Assembly (NCBI RefSeq): GCF_014268885.2
Contig: NZ_CP077095.1
Span: 3,353,501-3,417,500 of the forward strand
Reading direction: 5' to 3'
DNA: 64,000 bases
Source: Pseudomonas xantholysinigenes
Lineage (GTDB): Bacteria; Pseudomonadota; Gammaproteobacteria; Pseudomonadales; Pseudomonadaceae
Part shown: positions 17,413 to 26,661 of the stretch, piece after piece
Position numbering within the stretch: the first letter of the stretch is position 1
Layout: each line of letters starts with the position of its first letter
Made by a program: the position numbers and the translations under genes
Notes under the pieces: model-generated
What the model was told of the DNA's origin: nothing
What the model saw: only the letters and a program-made list of their open reading frames with translations
Databases searched by the model: none

Positions 17413-19038
17413 ATGCAATTTCGGAACATGAAGATCGGCATTCGGGCAGCAAGCCTGTTCACCCTGCTCGGGATCCTGGTCCTGGCCATGGGCCTGGTCG
17501 CCCTCTACGAAACTCGCAAGATGGACAGCGCCACCGACGAGATCCGGATCACCTGGATGCCCGCGGTCCTCGCCCTGGGCGAAGTCAGCAGCAACCTCGG
17601 CCGTGCCCGCGCCCTCACCCTGCGCAGTGTCCTCGAGGAAAGCGCCGCCGCGCGGCACGCCACCCTGGCCAGGATCGTCGAGGTCAACCGCCAGCTCGAA
17701 GACGACCTCAAGGCCTACGAGAAAACCATCATCGCCGCCGACGACCGCGCCCTGTTCAGCACCTTCATGGGCTTGAGCGAGCGCTATCACGCCCAGCAGA
17801 AAGCCATCCGCGATGCCGCCGCCGACGATCAGCTGGACGAGGCCCGGCGCCTGATCAACGGCCCGCTGGCCGAATACGCCGACAGCATGATGCAAGCCCT
17901 GGCCGCGCTGATCGACTACAACACCAAAGGCGCCGAGCAGGCCTCGCTACGCAGCAGCGATGCCTCCGATGAAGCCTTGCGCCTGATCGTCGCCACCCTG
18001 GCTTTGATCCTGCTGGCCCTGGTGGCCATCGCCACCCTGCTCACCCGCAGCATCGTCCGCCCCCTGGCCGACGCGGTGGCCGTCGCCGAACGGGTGGCCA
18101 CCGGCGACCTCACCCGCGACATCACCGTCACCGGCCGCGACGAACCGGCTTTGTTGCTGCGCGCCCTGAGCCGCATGCAACACAGCCTGCGCGATACCCT
18201 GCGGCAGATCGCCGCCGCCTCCGACCAGTTGGCCTCGGCCTCCGAGGAGCTGCACACCGTCACCGAGGACACCAGCCGCGGGCTGCACCAGCAAAGCGCC
18301 GAGATCGACCAGGCGGCCACCGCCGTCAACCAGATGACCGCCGCGGTCGAGGAAGTGGCCAACAACGCCGTGAGCACCGCCGATGCCTCCAAGGGCGCCG
18401 ACCAGACCACCCGAGACGGGCGCGACCAGGTCAACCAGGCGCTGAGTTCGATCCAGCACCTGGTCAACGATGTCACCGGAACATCCCATGAGATCGAGCA
18501 ACTGGCCAATAGCGCCAACGAGATCAGCCGGGTACTCGATGTGATTGGTTCGATTGCCGGGCAGACCAACCTGCTGGCCCTCAACGCCGCCATCGAGGCG
18601 GCCCGTGCCGGCGAAGCCGGGCGTGGTTTCGCGGTGGTCGCCGACGAGGTGCGGGCGCTGGCCCACCGCACCCAGCAGTCCACGGCGGAGATCGAGCAGA
18701 TGATCGGTGGTATCCAGAACGGTACCGAGCGCGCGGTCAGTGCCATGCACAGCAGCCAGGGTCGTGCCAGCGGCACGCTGGAAGTGGCGCAGGCAGCCGA
18801 CCAGGCCCTGGAGCTGATCGCCGACGCCATCGCCTCGATCAACCAGCGCAACCTGGTGATCGCCAGCGCCTCGGAGCAGCAGGCGCAGGTGGCACGGGAG
18901 GTGGACCGCAACCTGGTGAATATCCGCGACCTGGCGATGCAGACCTCGGCCGGCGCCAACCAGACCAGCGCGGCGGCCCAGGACCTGTCGCGCCTGGCGG
19001 TGGAGATGAATGGGATGGTGGCGCAGTTCAAGGTGTAA
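17413..19038 (+). CDS. Methyl-accepting chemotaxis protein with four-helix-bundle sensor
   Basis: A 541-residue chemoreceptor. Membrane helices are at about residues 10-32 and 190-212, bracketing a periplasmic 4HB_MCP sensor domain (about 155 residues). A HAMP domain ([22 protein letters not shown]) follows at about 212-265, and then the signalling domain with the hairpin tip [20 protein letters not shown] near residue 395. AAGGAG precedes the ATG at 17413. No chemotaxis gene is nearby. The ligand is unknown; many P. putida receptors of this layout sense organic acids or amino acids. Confidence 0.93.
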   Translation: MQFRNMKIGIRAASLFTLLGILVLAMGLVALYETRKMDSATDEIRITWMPAVLALGEVSSNLGRARALTLRSVLEESAAARHATLARIVEVNRQLEDDLKAYEKTIIAADDRALFSTFMGLSERYHAQQKAIRDAAADDQLDEARRLINGPLAEYADSMMQALAALIDYNTKGAEQASLRSSDASDEALRLIVATLALILLALVAIATLLTRSIVRPLADAVAVAERVATGDLTRDITVTGRDEPALLLRALSRMQHSLRDTLRQIAAASDQLASASEELHTVTEDTSRGLHQQSAEIDQAATAVNQMTAAVEEVANNAVSTADASKGADQTTRDGRDQVNQALSSIQHLVNDVTGTSHEIEQLANSANEISRVLDVIGSIAGQTNLLALNAAIEAARAGEAGRGFAVVADEVRALAHRTQQSTAEIEQMIGGIQNGTERAVSAMHSSQGRASGTLEVAQAADQALELIADAIASINQRNLVIASASEQQAQVAREVDRNLVNIRDLAMQTSAGANQTSAAAQDLSRLAVEMNGMVAQFKV

Positions 19039-19134
19039 CGCCGCCTCATCGCCGTTGCAGGAGCCGGCCTTGCTGGAGACTCAGGCACCGCGATAAACCT
19101 GCTCCACAGCGACCGCGCCGACCTCAGGCATGCA

Positions 19135-19441
19135 CCACACCTGTGGGAGCGGGCTTGTCGGACCGCCGCACCGCCGCGAAGCAGGCGACGCGGTGCCTGG
19201 CACCGGCTGCGCCGGTGTTCGCGGCTAAAGCCGCTCCCACAGGGATCGCGCTAGCTTTAGCAGTTGAGCAAGACAGTTGCTCCCACAGGGACCGCGCCGA
19301 CCTCAGGGCATGCACCACACCTGTGGGAGCGGGTTTACCCGCGAAGCAAACGACGCGGTGCCTGGCACCGGCTGTGCCGGTGTTCGCGGCTGAAGCCGCT
19401 CCCACAGCGACCGCGCTAGCTTTAGCAGTTGATGCTCCCAC
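19135..19441. repeat. REP/BIME pair
   Basis: Two units of about 150 bp, each beginning CACCTGTGGGAGCGGG and ending at GCTCCCACAG..CGCGCTAGCTTTAGCAG. The first unit has its left palindrome interrupted (GGGCTTGTCGGACCGCCGCA). The same CTAGCTTTA flank ends the 33.5-34.1 kb array. No gene is visible in the 412-bp gap between the chemoreceptor and OYE genes. Confidence 0.85.
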
Positions 19442-19450
19442 AGACAGCCC

Positions 19451-20551
19451 TCAAGCCATTACCGGATAATCCGTCAGCCCCCGCGCATCCCCGCCAAACA
19501 GCGTGGCCCGCTCGTGCTCGGCCAACGGCGCATTCACCCGCAGCCGCTGTGGCAAATCCGGGTTGGCCACGAACGGCCGGCCAAAGCCGATCAAGTCGGC
19601 CCATCCTTCGCAGAGCGCCTGGCGCGCACGCTCTGCGCTGTACTTGCCGGCATACACCATTACCCCAGGGAATACCGCGCGCAGCTGCTGCTTGAAATCC
19701 ACCGGCATGTCCGGCGCATCGTCCCAGTCGGCCTCGGCAATATGCAGGTAACCAATGGCCAGTTCGCCCAGACGCTTGGCCGCGGCGGTGTAGGTGGTGA
19801 CCGGATCGGCATCGACACAGCCATTGAGAGTGGTCAAGGGGGCCAGGCGCACACCGACACGCTGCGCCGCGCCTGTGCCATCGACCAGCGCCTGGGTCAC
19901 TTCATCGAGAAAGCGCAAGCGGTTCTCCAACGAACCGCCATAGCGGTCGGTACGGTCATTGGCGCCGGAATCGAGAAACTGGTTGACCAGGTAACCATTG
20001 GCGGCATGCAGCTCGACCCCGTCGAAACCAGCAGCCATGGCATTGCGCGCGGCCTGGCGGTACTGCTCGACAATCTGGCCGATCTCGGCCTCGTCCAGCG
20101 CACGGGGCTTGGAGGCCTGGACGAAGCCCGGGGTACCGTCGGCGTTGTCGATGAATACACTGACCCCTTCGGCCTGGCGCGCGGTGGACGACACCGGCGG
20201 CTGGCCAGCGAGCAGGCTGCTGTGGCTCAGGCGGCCCACATGCCAGAGCTGGGCGAAGATGCGCCCGCCTGCGGCATGCACCGCGTCGGTGACCAGGCGC
20301 CAGCCATCGATCTGCGCCTGGGTGTGGATACCAGGGGTACGGGCATAACCCTTGCCCAACGGGGCGATCCAGGTGCCTTCGCTGACGATCAGCCCGGCAC
20401 TGGCGCGCTGGGCGTAGTACTCGGCCATCAGCGCGGTGGGCACATCGCCCGGTTGCGCGGCGCGCGAGCGGGTCATCGGCGGCATCAACACGCGGTTGGG
20501 CAGGCTCAGTTCACCCAGTTGCAGGGGTTGGAACAGCGGATCTTGGTTCAT
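19451..20551 (-). CDS. Old yellow enzyme family alkene/N-ethylmaleimide reductase
   Basis: A 366-residue FMN flavoprotein of the NemA/XenB kind, which reduces activated C=C bonds and some nitro compounds with NADPH. The barrel begins LFQPLQLGELSLPNRVLMPP; MAEYYAQRAS, the HAANGYLVNQFLD substrate-binding His/Asn pair near residue 180, and a C-terminal GRPFVANPDLP block are typical. It lies 34 bp from the MFS gene upstream on the same strand, so the two may be co-transcribed. Confidence 0.9.
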   Translation of the reverse strand: MNQDPLFQPLQLGELSLPNRVLMPPMTRSRAAQPGDVPTALMAEYYAQRASAGLIVSEGTWIAPLGKGYARTPGIHTQAQIDGWRLVTDAVHAAGGRIFAQLWHVGRLSHSSLLAGQPPVSSTARQAEGVSVFIDNADGTPGFVQASKPRALDEAEIGQIVEQYRQAARNAMAAGFDGVELHAANGYLVNQFLDSGANDRTDRYGGSLENRLRFLDEVTQALVDGTGAAQRVGVRLAPLTTLNGCVDADPVTTYTAAAKRLGELAIGYLHIAEADWDDAPDMPVDFKQQLRAVFPGVMVYAGKYSAERARQALCEGWADLIGFGRPFVANPDLPQRLRVNAPLAEHERATLFGGDARGLTDYPVMA

Positions 20552-20585
20552 GGTTCAGGTTCTCCGGTAGAGGTATTCGGCAGGT

Positions 20586-21779
20586 TCAGGCGCGACTGAT
20601 CACAGGTTGCGGTTGGGCGGGCACCCGGCGGTCGAGGCGGCCGCTGTAGACGGTCAGGGCCAGCGCGCCCAGGGTGACCAACGCGGCGATCCAGGGGGTG
20701 TGGCCCAGGCCCAGGTGCTGCACGACCTGCGCGCCGCCCCAGGAACCACCCGCCACACCCAGGTTGAAAGCGGCGATGTTGAAGCCGGCGGCCACATCGA
20801 CCGCGTCCGGCGCGACCTTCTCGGCCTGCTGCACCACGTACACCTGCAAGCCCGGCACGTTGCCAAAGGCGACGGCGCCCCAGGCCAGCACGGTGGCGAC
20901 CACCAGGACCGGGTGCGGCGCGGTGAAGGTCAGCACCATCAGCACCACGGCCAGCAGCGCGAAGATGATCGACAGCGCCTGCACCGGGCCCTTGCGGTCG
21001 GCCAGGCGGCCACCCCAGATGTTGCCCAGGGCCACCGACACGCCGTAGGCGAGCAGCACCAGGGCCACGCTGTTGGCGCCGAAGCCGGCGATGTCCTGCA
21101 GGATCGGGGCGAGGAAGGTGAAGGCGACCAGCGAGCCGCCATAACCGACGGCGGTCATGGCGTAGACCAGCAGCAGCCGTGGTTGCAGCATCACCCGCAA
21201 CTGGCGCAGCAGCGGTGCCGGCTCGCTGTGGGCGATACGCTTGGGCACGAACAGCAGCGCGCCGATCAGCGCCACCAGGCCGAAGGCGGCAACCACCAGG
21301 AAGGTCACGCGCCAGCCGAAGTGCTGGCCGATGAAGGTGCCCAGCGGAATACCGGTGACGAAGGCCACGGTCATGCCGCTGAACATGGTGGCGATGGCGC
21401 TGGCGGCTTTTTCCTTCGGCACCAGGCTGGTGGCGATGATCGAGCCGACCGAGAAGAACACGCCATGGGCCAGGCCGGTGAGGATCCGCGCCATGATCAG
21501 CGATTCATAGCTGGGGGCCTGCCAGGCCACCAGGTTGCCGGCGGTGAACAGCGCCATCAGCCCGACCAGCAGCAGCTTGCGCGGCACCCGGCCGGTCATG
21601 GCGGTGAGCAGCGGCGCGCCGATGGCGACGCTCAGGGCGTACAGGCTGACCAGCAGGCCAGCCGAAGGCAGGGTGACGGCAAGGTCGTTGGCGATGGTCG
21701 GGATCAGGCCGACGATCACGAACTCGGTGGTGCCGATGGCGAATGCGGCGAGGGTGAGAGCTAACAAGGCGAGTGGCAT
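20586..21779 (-). CDS. MFS transporter, DHA1 family (AraJ/YdhP-like)
   Basis: A 397-residue major facilitator with about 12 membrane helices. FAIGTTEFVIVGLIPTIA begins helix 1 and is typical of sugar-efflux or arabinose-efflux-like members. The cytoplasmic loop between helices 2 and 3 (TGRVPRKLLLVG) is present. The ATG at 21779 is used; the open frame to 21878 lacks membrane character. The gene faces the LysR gene at 21992, and the OYE gene follows it, so a small regulated efflux/reduction unit is likely. Confidence 0.88.
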   Translation of the reverse strand: MPLALLALTLAAFAIGTTEFVIVGLIPTIANDLAVTLPSAGLLVSLYALSVAIGAPLLTAMTGRVPRKLLLVGLMALFTAGNLVAWQAPSYESLIMARILTGLAHGVFFSVGSIIATSLVPKEKAASAIATMFSGMTVAFVTGIPLGTFIGQHFGWRVTFLVVAAFGLVALIGALLFVPKRIAHSEPAPLLRQLRVMLQPRLLLVYAMTAVGYGGSLVAFTFLAPILQDIAGFGANSVALVLLAYGVSVALGNIWGGRLADRKGPVQALSIIFALLAVVLMVLTFTAPHPVLVVATVLAWGAVAFGNVPGLQVYVVQQAEKVAPDAVDVAAGFNIAAFNLGVAGGSWGGAQVVQHLGLGHTPWIAALVTLGALALTVYSGRLDRRVPAQPQPVISRA

Positions 21780-21991
21780 GTGAAAATCACCAGTGCAATT
21801 GGAATGGGTGAATTCTCGGGCTCGCAGGGGGACAGGAAAAAGACGGCGGCGGGACAATGAGTTTTGACCGGCAAGCAAAGATAGCCATCAAGATCGTGCC
21901 TAGATGTAGGAGGCGGATTGATGACAACCGGCACTGTTAACAAAAGACCCAAAAGGACATAATTGCCGCCATACAAGTCCCTGGAGGTCTT

Positions 21992-22915
21992 ATGCAAGAT
22001 CTACGTCAACTGCGCTACTTCGTCGCCGTCGCCGAATGCGAGAACGTCGGCCGCGCAGCCGAACAGCTGCACATTTCCCAGTCGCCCCTGAGCCGGCAGA
22101 TCGCCCAGCTGGAGGACAACCTCGGCCTGGCCTTGTTCGAGCGCCGCAACCAGCGCCTGTACCTGACCAACGACGGCCGCACCTTCCTCGGCGAAGCGCG
22201 TGGCCTGCTCAAGCACGCCGAACGCCTGGAATCGCTGGGCAAGCGCCTGGGCCGCGGCGAAGAAGGCGGCCTGTGCATCGGCTACGTCAACCACGCCATC
22301 CATGCCGGCGTGCTGCCCGGCGCGGTGCGGGCGATTCGCAGTGAACGACCACAGATCCACATCGCCCTGTACAACATGACGCCCAAGGAACAGTTCGAAG
22401 GCTTGCGTCAGCGCAGTCTGGACATCGCCCTGGTGTGCGAACCGCCGCCAGTCAACGACCCGGACCTGCGCTCGCAGCCGGTGTTCGACGACCCGATGCT
22501 GCTGGCCATCCCCGCCCAGCATCCACTGGCGTGCAAGACCGAGCTGACCCCGGACGACCTGCATGAACAGGAGTGGATCATCACCGGCGGCCAACCCGAC
22601 CAGGCCAACAAGCGCGACGATTTCATCGCCCGCTGCGGCGATGCCGGCTTCACCCCGCGCCTGTCCCTGGAAGCCACCGACCCGCTGAGCGTGCTCGGCC
22701 TGGTCTCCGCCGGGCTGGGCCTGGCCATGGTGCAGAGCAGCCTCAGTGCCAGCGTCGGCCCGTCGGTGGTGCTGCGCCGACTCGACTGGTTCCAGCCTAG
22801 CGTGCAGGTGTGGGCGGCCTGGCATCAGGTCGACCTGCGGCCAATCGTGGGCATCTTCCGGGAGCGCGTACTGGCCCTGGCCGAAGACGTGGAAACCCTC
22901 AAAAAGACCGCATAG
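21992..22915 (+). CDS. LysR-family transcriptional regulator
   Basis: A 307-residue LysR regulator: helix-turn-helix at about residues 1-60 (VGRAAEQLHISQSPLSRQI), then a substrate-binding domain (LCIGYVNHAIHAGVLPG). GGAGG precedes the ATG. It is divergent from the MFS-OYE pair and 95 bp upstream of an SDR gene on its own strand, so it could control either. Confidence 0.92.
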   Translation: MQDLRQLRYFVAVAECENVGRAAEQLHISQSPLSRQIAQLEDNLGLALFERRNQRLYLTNDGRTFLGEARGLLKHAERLESLGKRLGRGEEGGLCIGYVNHAIHAGVLPGAVRAIRSERPQIHIALYNMTPKEQFEGLRQRSLDIALVCEPPPVNDPDLRSQPVFDDPMLLAIPAQHPLACKTELTPDDLHEQEWIITGGQPDQANKRDDFIARCGDAGFTPRLSLEATDPLSVLGLVSAGLGLAMVQSSLSASVGPSVVLRRLDWFQPSVQVWAAWHQVDLRPIVGIFRERVLALAEDVETLKKTA

Positions 22916-23010
22916 GTCTCAACTCAGTCCAATTGCGTCTTTTACAGTCTTGGAATGCGCGACTAGCCTTGTCTCCCATCGATGCAACTCACATCTACAG
23001 GAGCCATTCC

Positions 23011-23808
23011 ATGAACATCGACCTCGGCGGACGCACCGCCATCATCAGCGGTTCGACCGGCGGTATTGGTCTGGCCATCGCCCGCGGCCTGGCCCGCGCC
23101 CATGCCGACGTGGTCATCGCCGGTCGCAGCCAGAAGTCGGTCGATGCCGCCCTGGCCGAACTGCGCGCCCTGGGCGGGCGTGGCCAGGTACACGGCGTGG
23201 TCGCCGACCTGGGCACCGCCGCCGGCGCCGAGACCCTGTTCGCCGCGCATCCCCGGGCCGATATCCTGGTCAACAACCTCGGCATCTACGACGACGTCGA
23301 CTTCTTCGAAGTGCCGGACAGCGAATGGGCACGCTTCTACGAAACCAACGTGCTGTCCGGCGTGCGCCTGGCCCGTCACTATGCCCCGGGCATGGTGGAA
23401 AAAGGCTGGGGTCGCATCCTGTTCATCTCGTCGGAGTCGGGCATTGCCATCCCGGCCGACATGATCAACTACGGCGTGACCAAGAGCGCCAACCTGGCGG
23501 TCTCCCACGGCCTGGCCAAGCGCCTGGCTGGCACCGGCGTCACCGTCAATGCGGTGTTGCCTGGCCCGACCCTGACCGACGGTGTCGCCGCCCTGGTCGC
23601 CGACGCGGCCAAGGCTTCCGGGCGCAGCATTCGTGACGAAGCCGACAATTTCGTGCGTACCGCCCGCCCAAGTTCGATCATCCAGCGCGCCGCCGAAGTC
23701 GACGAAGTGGCCCACTTGGTGGTGTACCTGGCCTCGCCCTATGCCTCCGCCACCACCGGCGCGGCCCTGCGGGTCGACGGCGGCGTGGTCGACAGCATGG
23801 CGATCTGA
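23011..23808 (+). CDS. SDR-family oxidoreductase
   Basis: A 265-residue classical SDR with the full active site: the cofactor motif SGSTGGIG near residue 15, the ISSESG serine, and the YGVTK tyrosine and lysine near residue 155. TACAGGAG lies before the ATG at 23011. The frame is open upstream to 22810 inside the LysR gene, which is not coding. Substrate unknown; it follows the LysR gene by 95 bp. Confidence 0.9.
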   Translation: MNIDLGGRTAIISGSTGGIGLAIARGLARAHADVVIAGRSQKSVDAALAELRALGGRGQVHGVVADLGTAAGAETLFAAHPRADILVNNLGIYDDVDFFEVPDSEWARFYETNVLSGVRLARHYAPGMVEKGWGRILFISSESGIAIPADMINYGVTKSANLAVSHGLAKRLAGTGVTVNAVLPGPTLTDGVAALVADAAKASGRSIRDEADNFVRTARPSSIIQRAAEVDEVAHLVVYLASPYASATTGAALRVDGGVVDSMAI

Positions 23809-23873
23809 GGGTCAGCCCTTTCAAGGTGCTGTGAATTGACGTCCGACTTGGATTTGCCGGGGTCGCTTTGCGA

Positions 23874-23947
23874 CCCTTTCGCGGCACAAGGCCGCTTCTA
23901 CAGGTGATCGCGCCGTCCTGTAGGAGCGGCCTTGTGCCGCGAAAGGG
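23874..23947. repeat. Inverted REP pair (31-bp arms)
   Basis: Two copies of the CCTGTAGGAGCGGCCTTGTG family in inverted orientation: arms 23874-23904 and 23917-23947, with one mismatch and a 12-bp spacer. It could fold into a large hairpin in the SDR-MDR gap; no gene is seen from 23809 to 24092. Confidence 0.85.
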
Positions 23948-24092
23948 CTGGATCTGAGGATGCCTGGGAGCGGGCGATGCCGCTCCCAGGCATTGCTGAC
24001 TTTTATTCAAGACACCTTGGCAGCAGACGCACTGTTTCTCCCCGCCCCTAGCGCGCTAGCCTCCCCGCCATTCCCTGCCACAAGGACCCACC

Positions 24093-25076
24093 ATGCCCAA
24101 TGACCATCAAGCCTGGGGCTGGACCCCGGGTGCTGGCCTCGACGGCCTGCAATTGATCCGCAAACCCCTGCCCATGCCCGGCCCCGGCCAGGTACTGGTG
24201 GCCAACCAGGCCATCGCCCTCAACCCGGTGGACTGGAAGATCTGCGAATGGGGCCACGCCGACTGGCGCCAGGGCACCGTGCCCGGTGTCGACGGCGCCG
24301 GAATCGTGGTCGCCGTCGGTGACGGTGTCGACCTGCCGCTGGGTGGCCGCGTTGCCTACCACCAATCACTGTCGCGCGATGGCAGCTTCGCCGAGCACTG
24401 CCTGCTCGACGCCAACCTGGTGATGCACATACCCGCCAACCTCGACATCGCTGCCGCAGCGACCGTGCCATGCCCGGCGCTGACCGCCTGGCAAGCGCTG
24501 GCCAAAGTGGCCGAGGGCGCCTCGCGCGATGTGCTGGTGATCGGCGCGGGCGGCGCGGTGGCGTACTACCTGGTCCAGCTGGCGCTGCAGCGTGGCTTGC
24601 AGGTATGGGCCACCGCCGCGCCCAAGCACCATGCCCATCTGCGCGAGCTGGGCGTGGCCGAGGTGTTCGACTACCAGTCAGGTGATTGGCAAGGGGAGCT
24701 GCGCCATGCACTGGGCGAGCGCCCCTTGCATGCCCTGTTCGACACCGTCAGCGCTGCCCACGCAGCCAGCCTGGCCCACCTGCTGGGCTACAACGGCCAT
24801 CTGGTGTGCATCCAGGACCGTCAGGAACAGGCGCCGCTGCCGGCCTTCAGCAGCGCGATCTCGCTGCATGAAGTGGCCCTCAACAGCGTGCATGCCCATG
24901 GTCGCCTGCGTGACCGTCAGGTACTGAAAGCCGAGGGTGAGCGGTTGTTGCAGGCGGTCGCCGATGGCCGGCTGCTGGCGCCGGCGCGCCGGGACTTCGC
25001 CTTCGAAACGCTGCCTGTGGCGTTGCGTCAGCTCAAGGACGGCAGCCGTGTCGGCAAGTGGGTGACGCGGTTGTAA
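24093..25076 (+). CDS. Zinc-independent MDR-family oxidoreductase (quinone-reductase-like)
   Basis: A 327-residue medium-chain dehydrogenase/reductase. The GroES-like N-domain (LNPVDWKICEWG, then PGVDGAGIVVAVGDGVD) and a Rossmann cofactor domain (VLVIGAGGAVAYYL near residue 150) are present. The cysteine ligands of zinc alcohol dehydrogenases are absent, which fits NADPH:quinone reductase-like members. AAGGA precedes the ATG. It ends facing TetR, separated by a large REP palindrome. Confidence 0.85.
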   Translation: MPNDHQAWGWTPGAGLDGLQLIRKPLPMPGPGQVLVANQAIALNPVDWKICEWGHADWRQGTVPGVDGAGIVVAVGDGVDLPLGGRVAYHQSLSRDGSFAEHCLLDANLVMHIPANLDIAAAATVPCPALTAWQALAKVAEGASRDVLVIGAGGAVAYYLVQLALQRGLQVWATAAPKHHAHLRELGVAEVFDYQSGDWQGELRHALGERPLHALFDTVSAAHAASLAHLLGYNGHLVCIQDRQEQAPLPAFSSAISLHEVALNSVHAHGRLRDRQVLKAEGERLLQAVADGRLLAPARRDFAFETLPVALRQLKDGSRVGKWVTRL

Positions 25077-25096
25077 GGCTGGGGCCGGTCGCTCCT

Positions 25097-25215
25097 CCTG
25101 TAGGAGCGGCCTTGTGTCGCGAAAGGGCTGCGTAGCAGCCCCGGATACCGAGCCATTATCGAGATTGCCGGGGCCGCTACGCAGCCCTTTCGCGACACAA
25201 GGCCGCTCCTACAGG
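25097..25215. repeat. Large perfect inverted repeat made of REP elements (40-bp arms)
   Basis: Arms at 25097-25136 and 25176-25215 are perfect reverse complements; pairing extends to about 48 bp with one mismatch, leaving a spacer of about 23 bp. The arms carry the CCTGTAGGAGCGGCCTTGTG family element. It sits between the convergent MDR and TetR genes, where a bidirectional terminator would be expected. Confidence 0.92.
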
Positions 25216-25276
25216 GGGCAGTGCTGTATGCGACAGCGCAGCCCAAAGGGCGCAGGTGTCCCGCCACCCCCAACAC

Positions 25277-25873
25277 TTACTGGCGCAGCACCATCGCCAC
25301 GATGGTCGCCTGCAACTCCTGCTTGGCCGCTTGCGCGCCTAGTTCGCCGGACGCCGCCGCCAGTGACAGCGCATCCGCCGCCCCGACCAATACCCAGAGC
25401 CCGGCCACGCCGATCTCACCCTGCGGGGCGAATGGCGCCAGGGCCTGTCGGCACTTGTCCATGAACGGCCCTTCATAGCCGCGCTTGAGCGCCTCCATCT
25501 CCGGGGACCCGGCCAACGCCGCGCTCACCCCGGGGATCTCCCGCCCCTGGGTGGTCACGCAATCCACATAAGCCTCGGCAATCACCCAGGCGCGCCCCGC
25601 CAAGTCGGCGGCACAACCCGCCAGGGCCTGCTCGAGCATCGCCGTCTGGCGTGCGTCGTACTCCTGGTACAACGCCACCAGCAGCCCGGTACGGGTTTCG
25701 AAATGGTCATACACCACCGGCTTGGTCACCCCGGCCTGCTCGGCCAGACGCCCTAGGCTCAGGGCATCGGTACCCTCTTCACGGACCAGTTGCCAGGCCA
25801 CATCCAGCAATTGCCGGCGGCGCTCGTCGCGCGACAGGCGTTTACGCGCCACAGGTTTGTGCTCGCTTGACAT
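25277..25873 (-). CDS. TetR-family transcriptional regulator
   Basis: A 198-residue TetR regulator with helix-turn-helix at about residues 30-60 (LGRLAEQAGVTKPVVYDHF). It is divergent from the quinone reductase-like gene, with a 92-bp gap that contains repeated GTAACTTAC sites, so it is probably the repressor of that gene and of itself. Confidence 0.92.
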   Translation of the reverse strand: MSSEHKPVARKRLSRDERRRQLLDVAWQLVREEGTDALSLGRLAEQAGVTKPVVYDHFETRTGLLVALYQEYDARQTAMLEQALAGCAADLAGRAWVIAEAYVDCVTTQGREIPGVSAALAGSPEMEALKRGYEGPFMDKCRQALAPFAPQGEIGVAGLWVLVGAADALSLAAASGELGAQAAKQELQATIVAMVLRQ

Positions 25874-25889
25874 TGATTACCTACCAAAA

Positions 25890-25912
25890 GTAACTTACCA
25901 AGGGTAACTTAC
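25890..25912. promoter_or_regulatory. Candidate TetR operator, two GTAACTTAC sites
   Basis: GTAACTTAC occurs at 25890-25898 and 25904-25912, 14 bp apart. Each site is itself symmetric (GTAA and TTAC around one base). They lie 17 and 31 bp before the TetR ATG, in the shared promoter. The arrangement suits a TetR dimer pair. Confidence 0.65.
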
Positions 25913-25965
25913 TGTGAGTATATAGCGCTCGCAGCTCTCCCGCACCCCGTTTCCGGAGATCCACC

Positions 25966-26565
25966 ATGCATGCCTTGATCGTCATCGGCCATCACGACCC
26001 CGCCTCCCTCACCCACGCCCTTGCCCGGCAGATCGCCGCCGGCTTGCACGCCAGCGGCCATACCAGCGAATTCGCCGACCTGGCCAGCGAAGGCTTCGAC
26101 CCACGCTTCAGCCTGGCCGACCATGCCGTACACCGGCGCCAGGGCAAGCCACCGGCCGATGTGCTGGCCGAGCAAGCGCGCATCGAGCGCGCCGATACCC
26201 TGCTGCTGGTCTACCCCATCTACTGGTGGTCGCTGCCGGCCCTGCTCAAGGGCTGGGTCGAGCGGGTATTCAGCAATGGCTGGGCCTTCGACCAGGCCGC
26301 CGACGGCAGCACGCGCAAACGCCTGCGCGGCATGACCGTGCACCTGGTCGGCCTGGCCGGCGCCGACGCCACCACCTTCGCCCGTCACGGCTACGCCGAG
26401 GCCATGCGGGTACAGATCGACCATGGCATCTTCGACTACTGCGGGGCCCAGGTGCTCAGTTCGACCCTGCTCGCCGACAGCGAAGGCGCGCACGCCGAGG
26501 CGCTGCTCGAACAAGCCAGGGGCCTTGGCCTGGCACTGTTCGACAACCGTCACAACGCAGCCTGA
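25966..26565 (+). CDS. NAD(P)H:quinone reductase-like flavodoxin-fold protein
   Basis: A 199-residue protein of the NQO1/KefF/YwrO type: MHALIVIGHHDPASLTHALA begins the flavodoxin-like fold, and LLLVYPIYWWSLPALLKGW near residue 80 is the conserved flavin-site block. It is expected to reduce quinones or related electrophiles with FMN or FAD. CGGAG precedes the ATG. The divergent TetR gene and shared operator suggest induction by an electrophile. Confidence 0.88.
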   Translation: MHALIVIGHHDPASLTHALARQIAAGLHASGHTSEFADLASEGFDPRFSLADHAVHRRQGKPPADVLAEQARIERADTLLLVYPIYWWSLPALLKGWVERVFSNGWAFDQAADGSTRKRLRGMTVHLVGLAGADATTFARHGYAEAMRVQIDHGIFDYCGAQVLSSTLLADSEGAHAEALLEQARGLGLALFDNRHNAA

Positions 26566-26661
26566 GCCGACCTGCTCATCCACCGATGGATGCGCATCGG
26601 CACAGCGAATGGCTACCATGGTCGCAACTTTCATCACTCGGGCAAGGAGGCCCGCGCGCCC

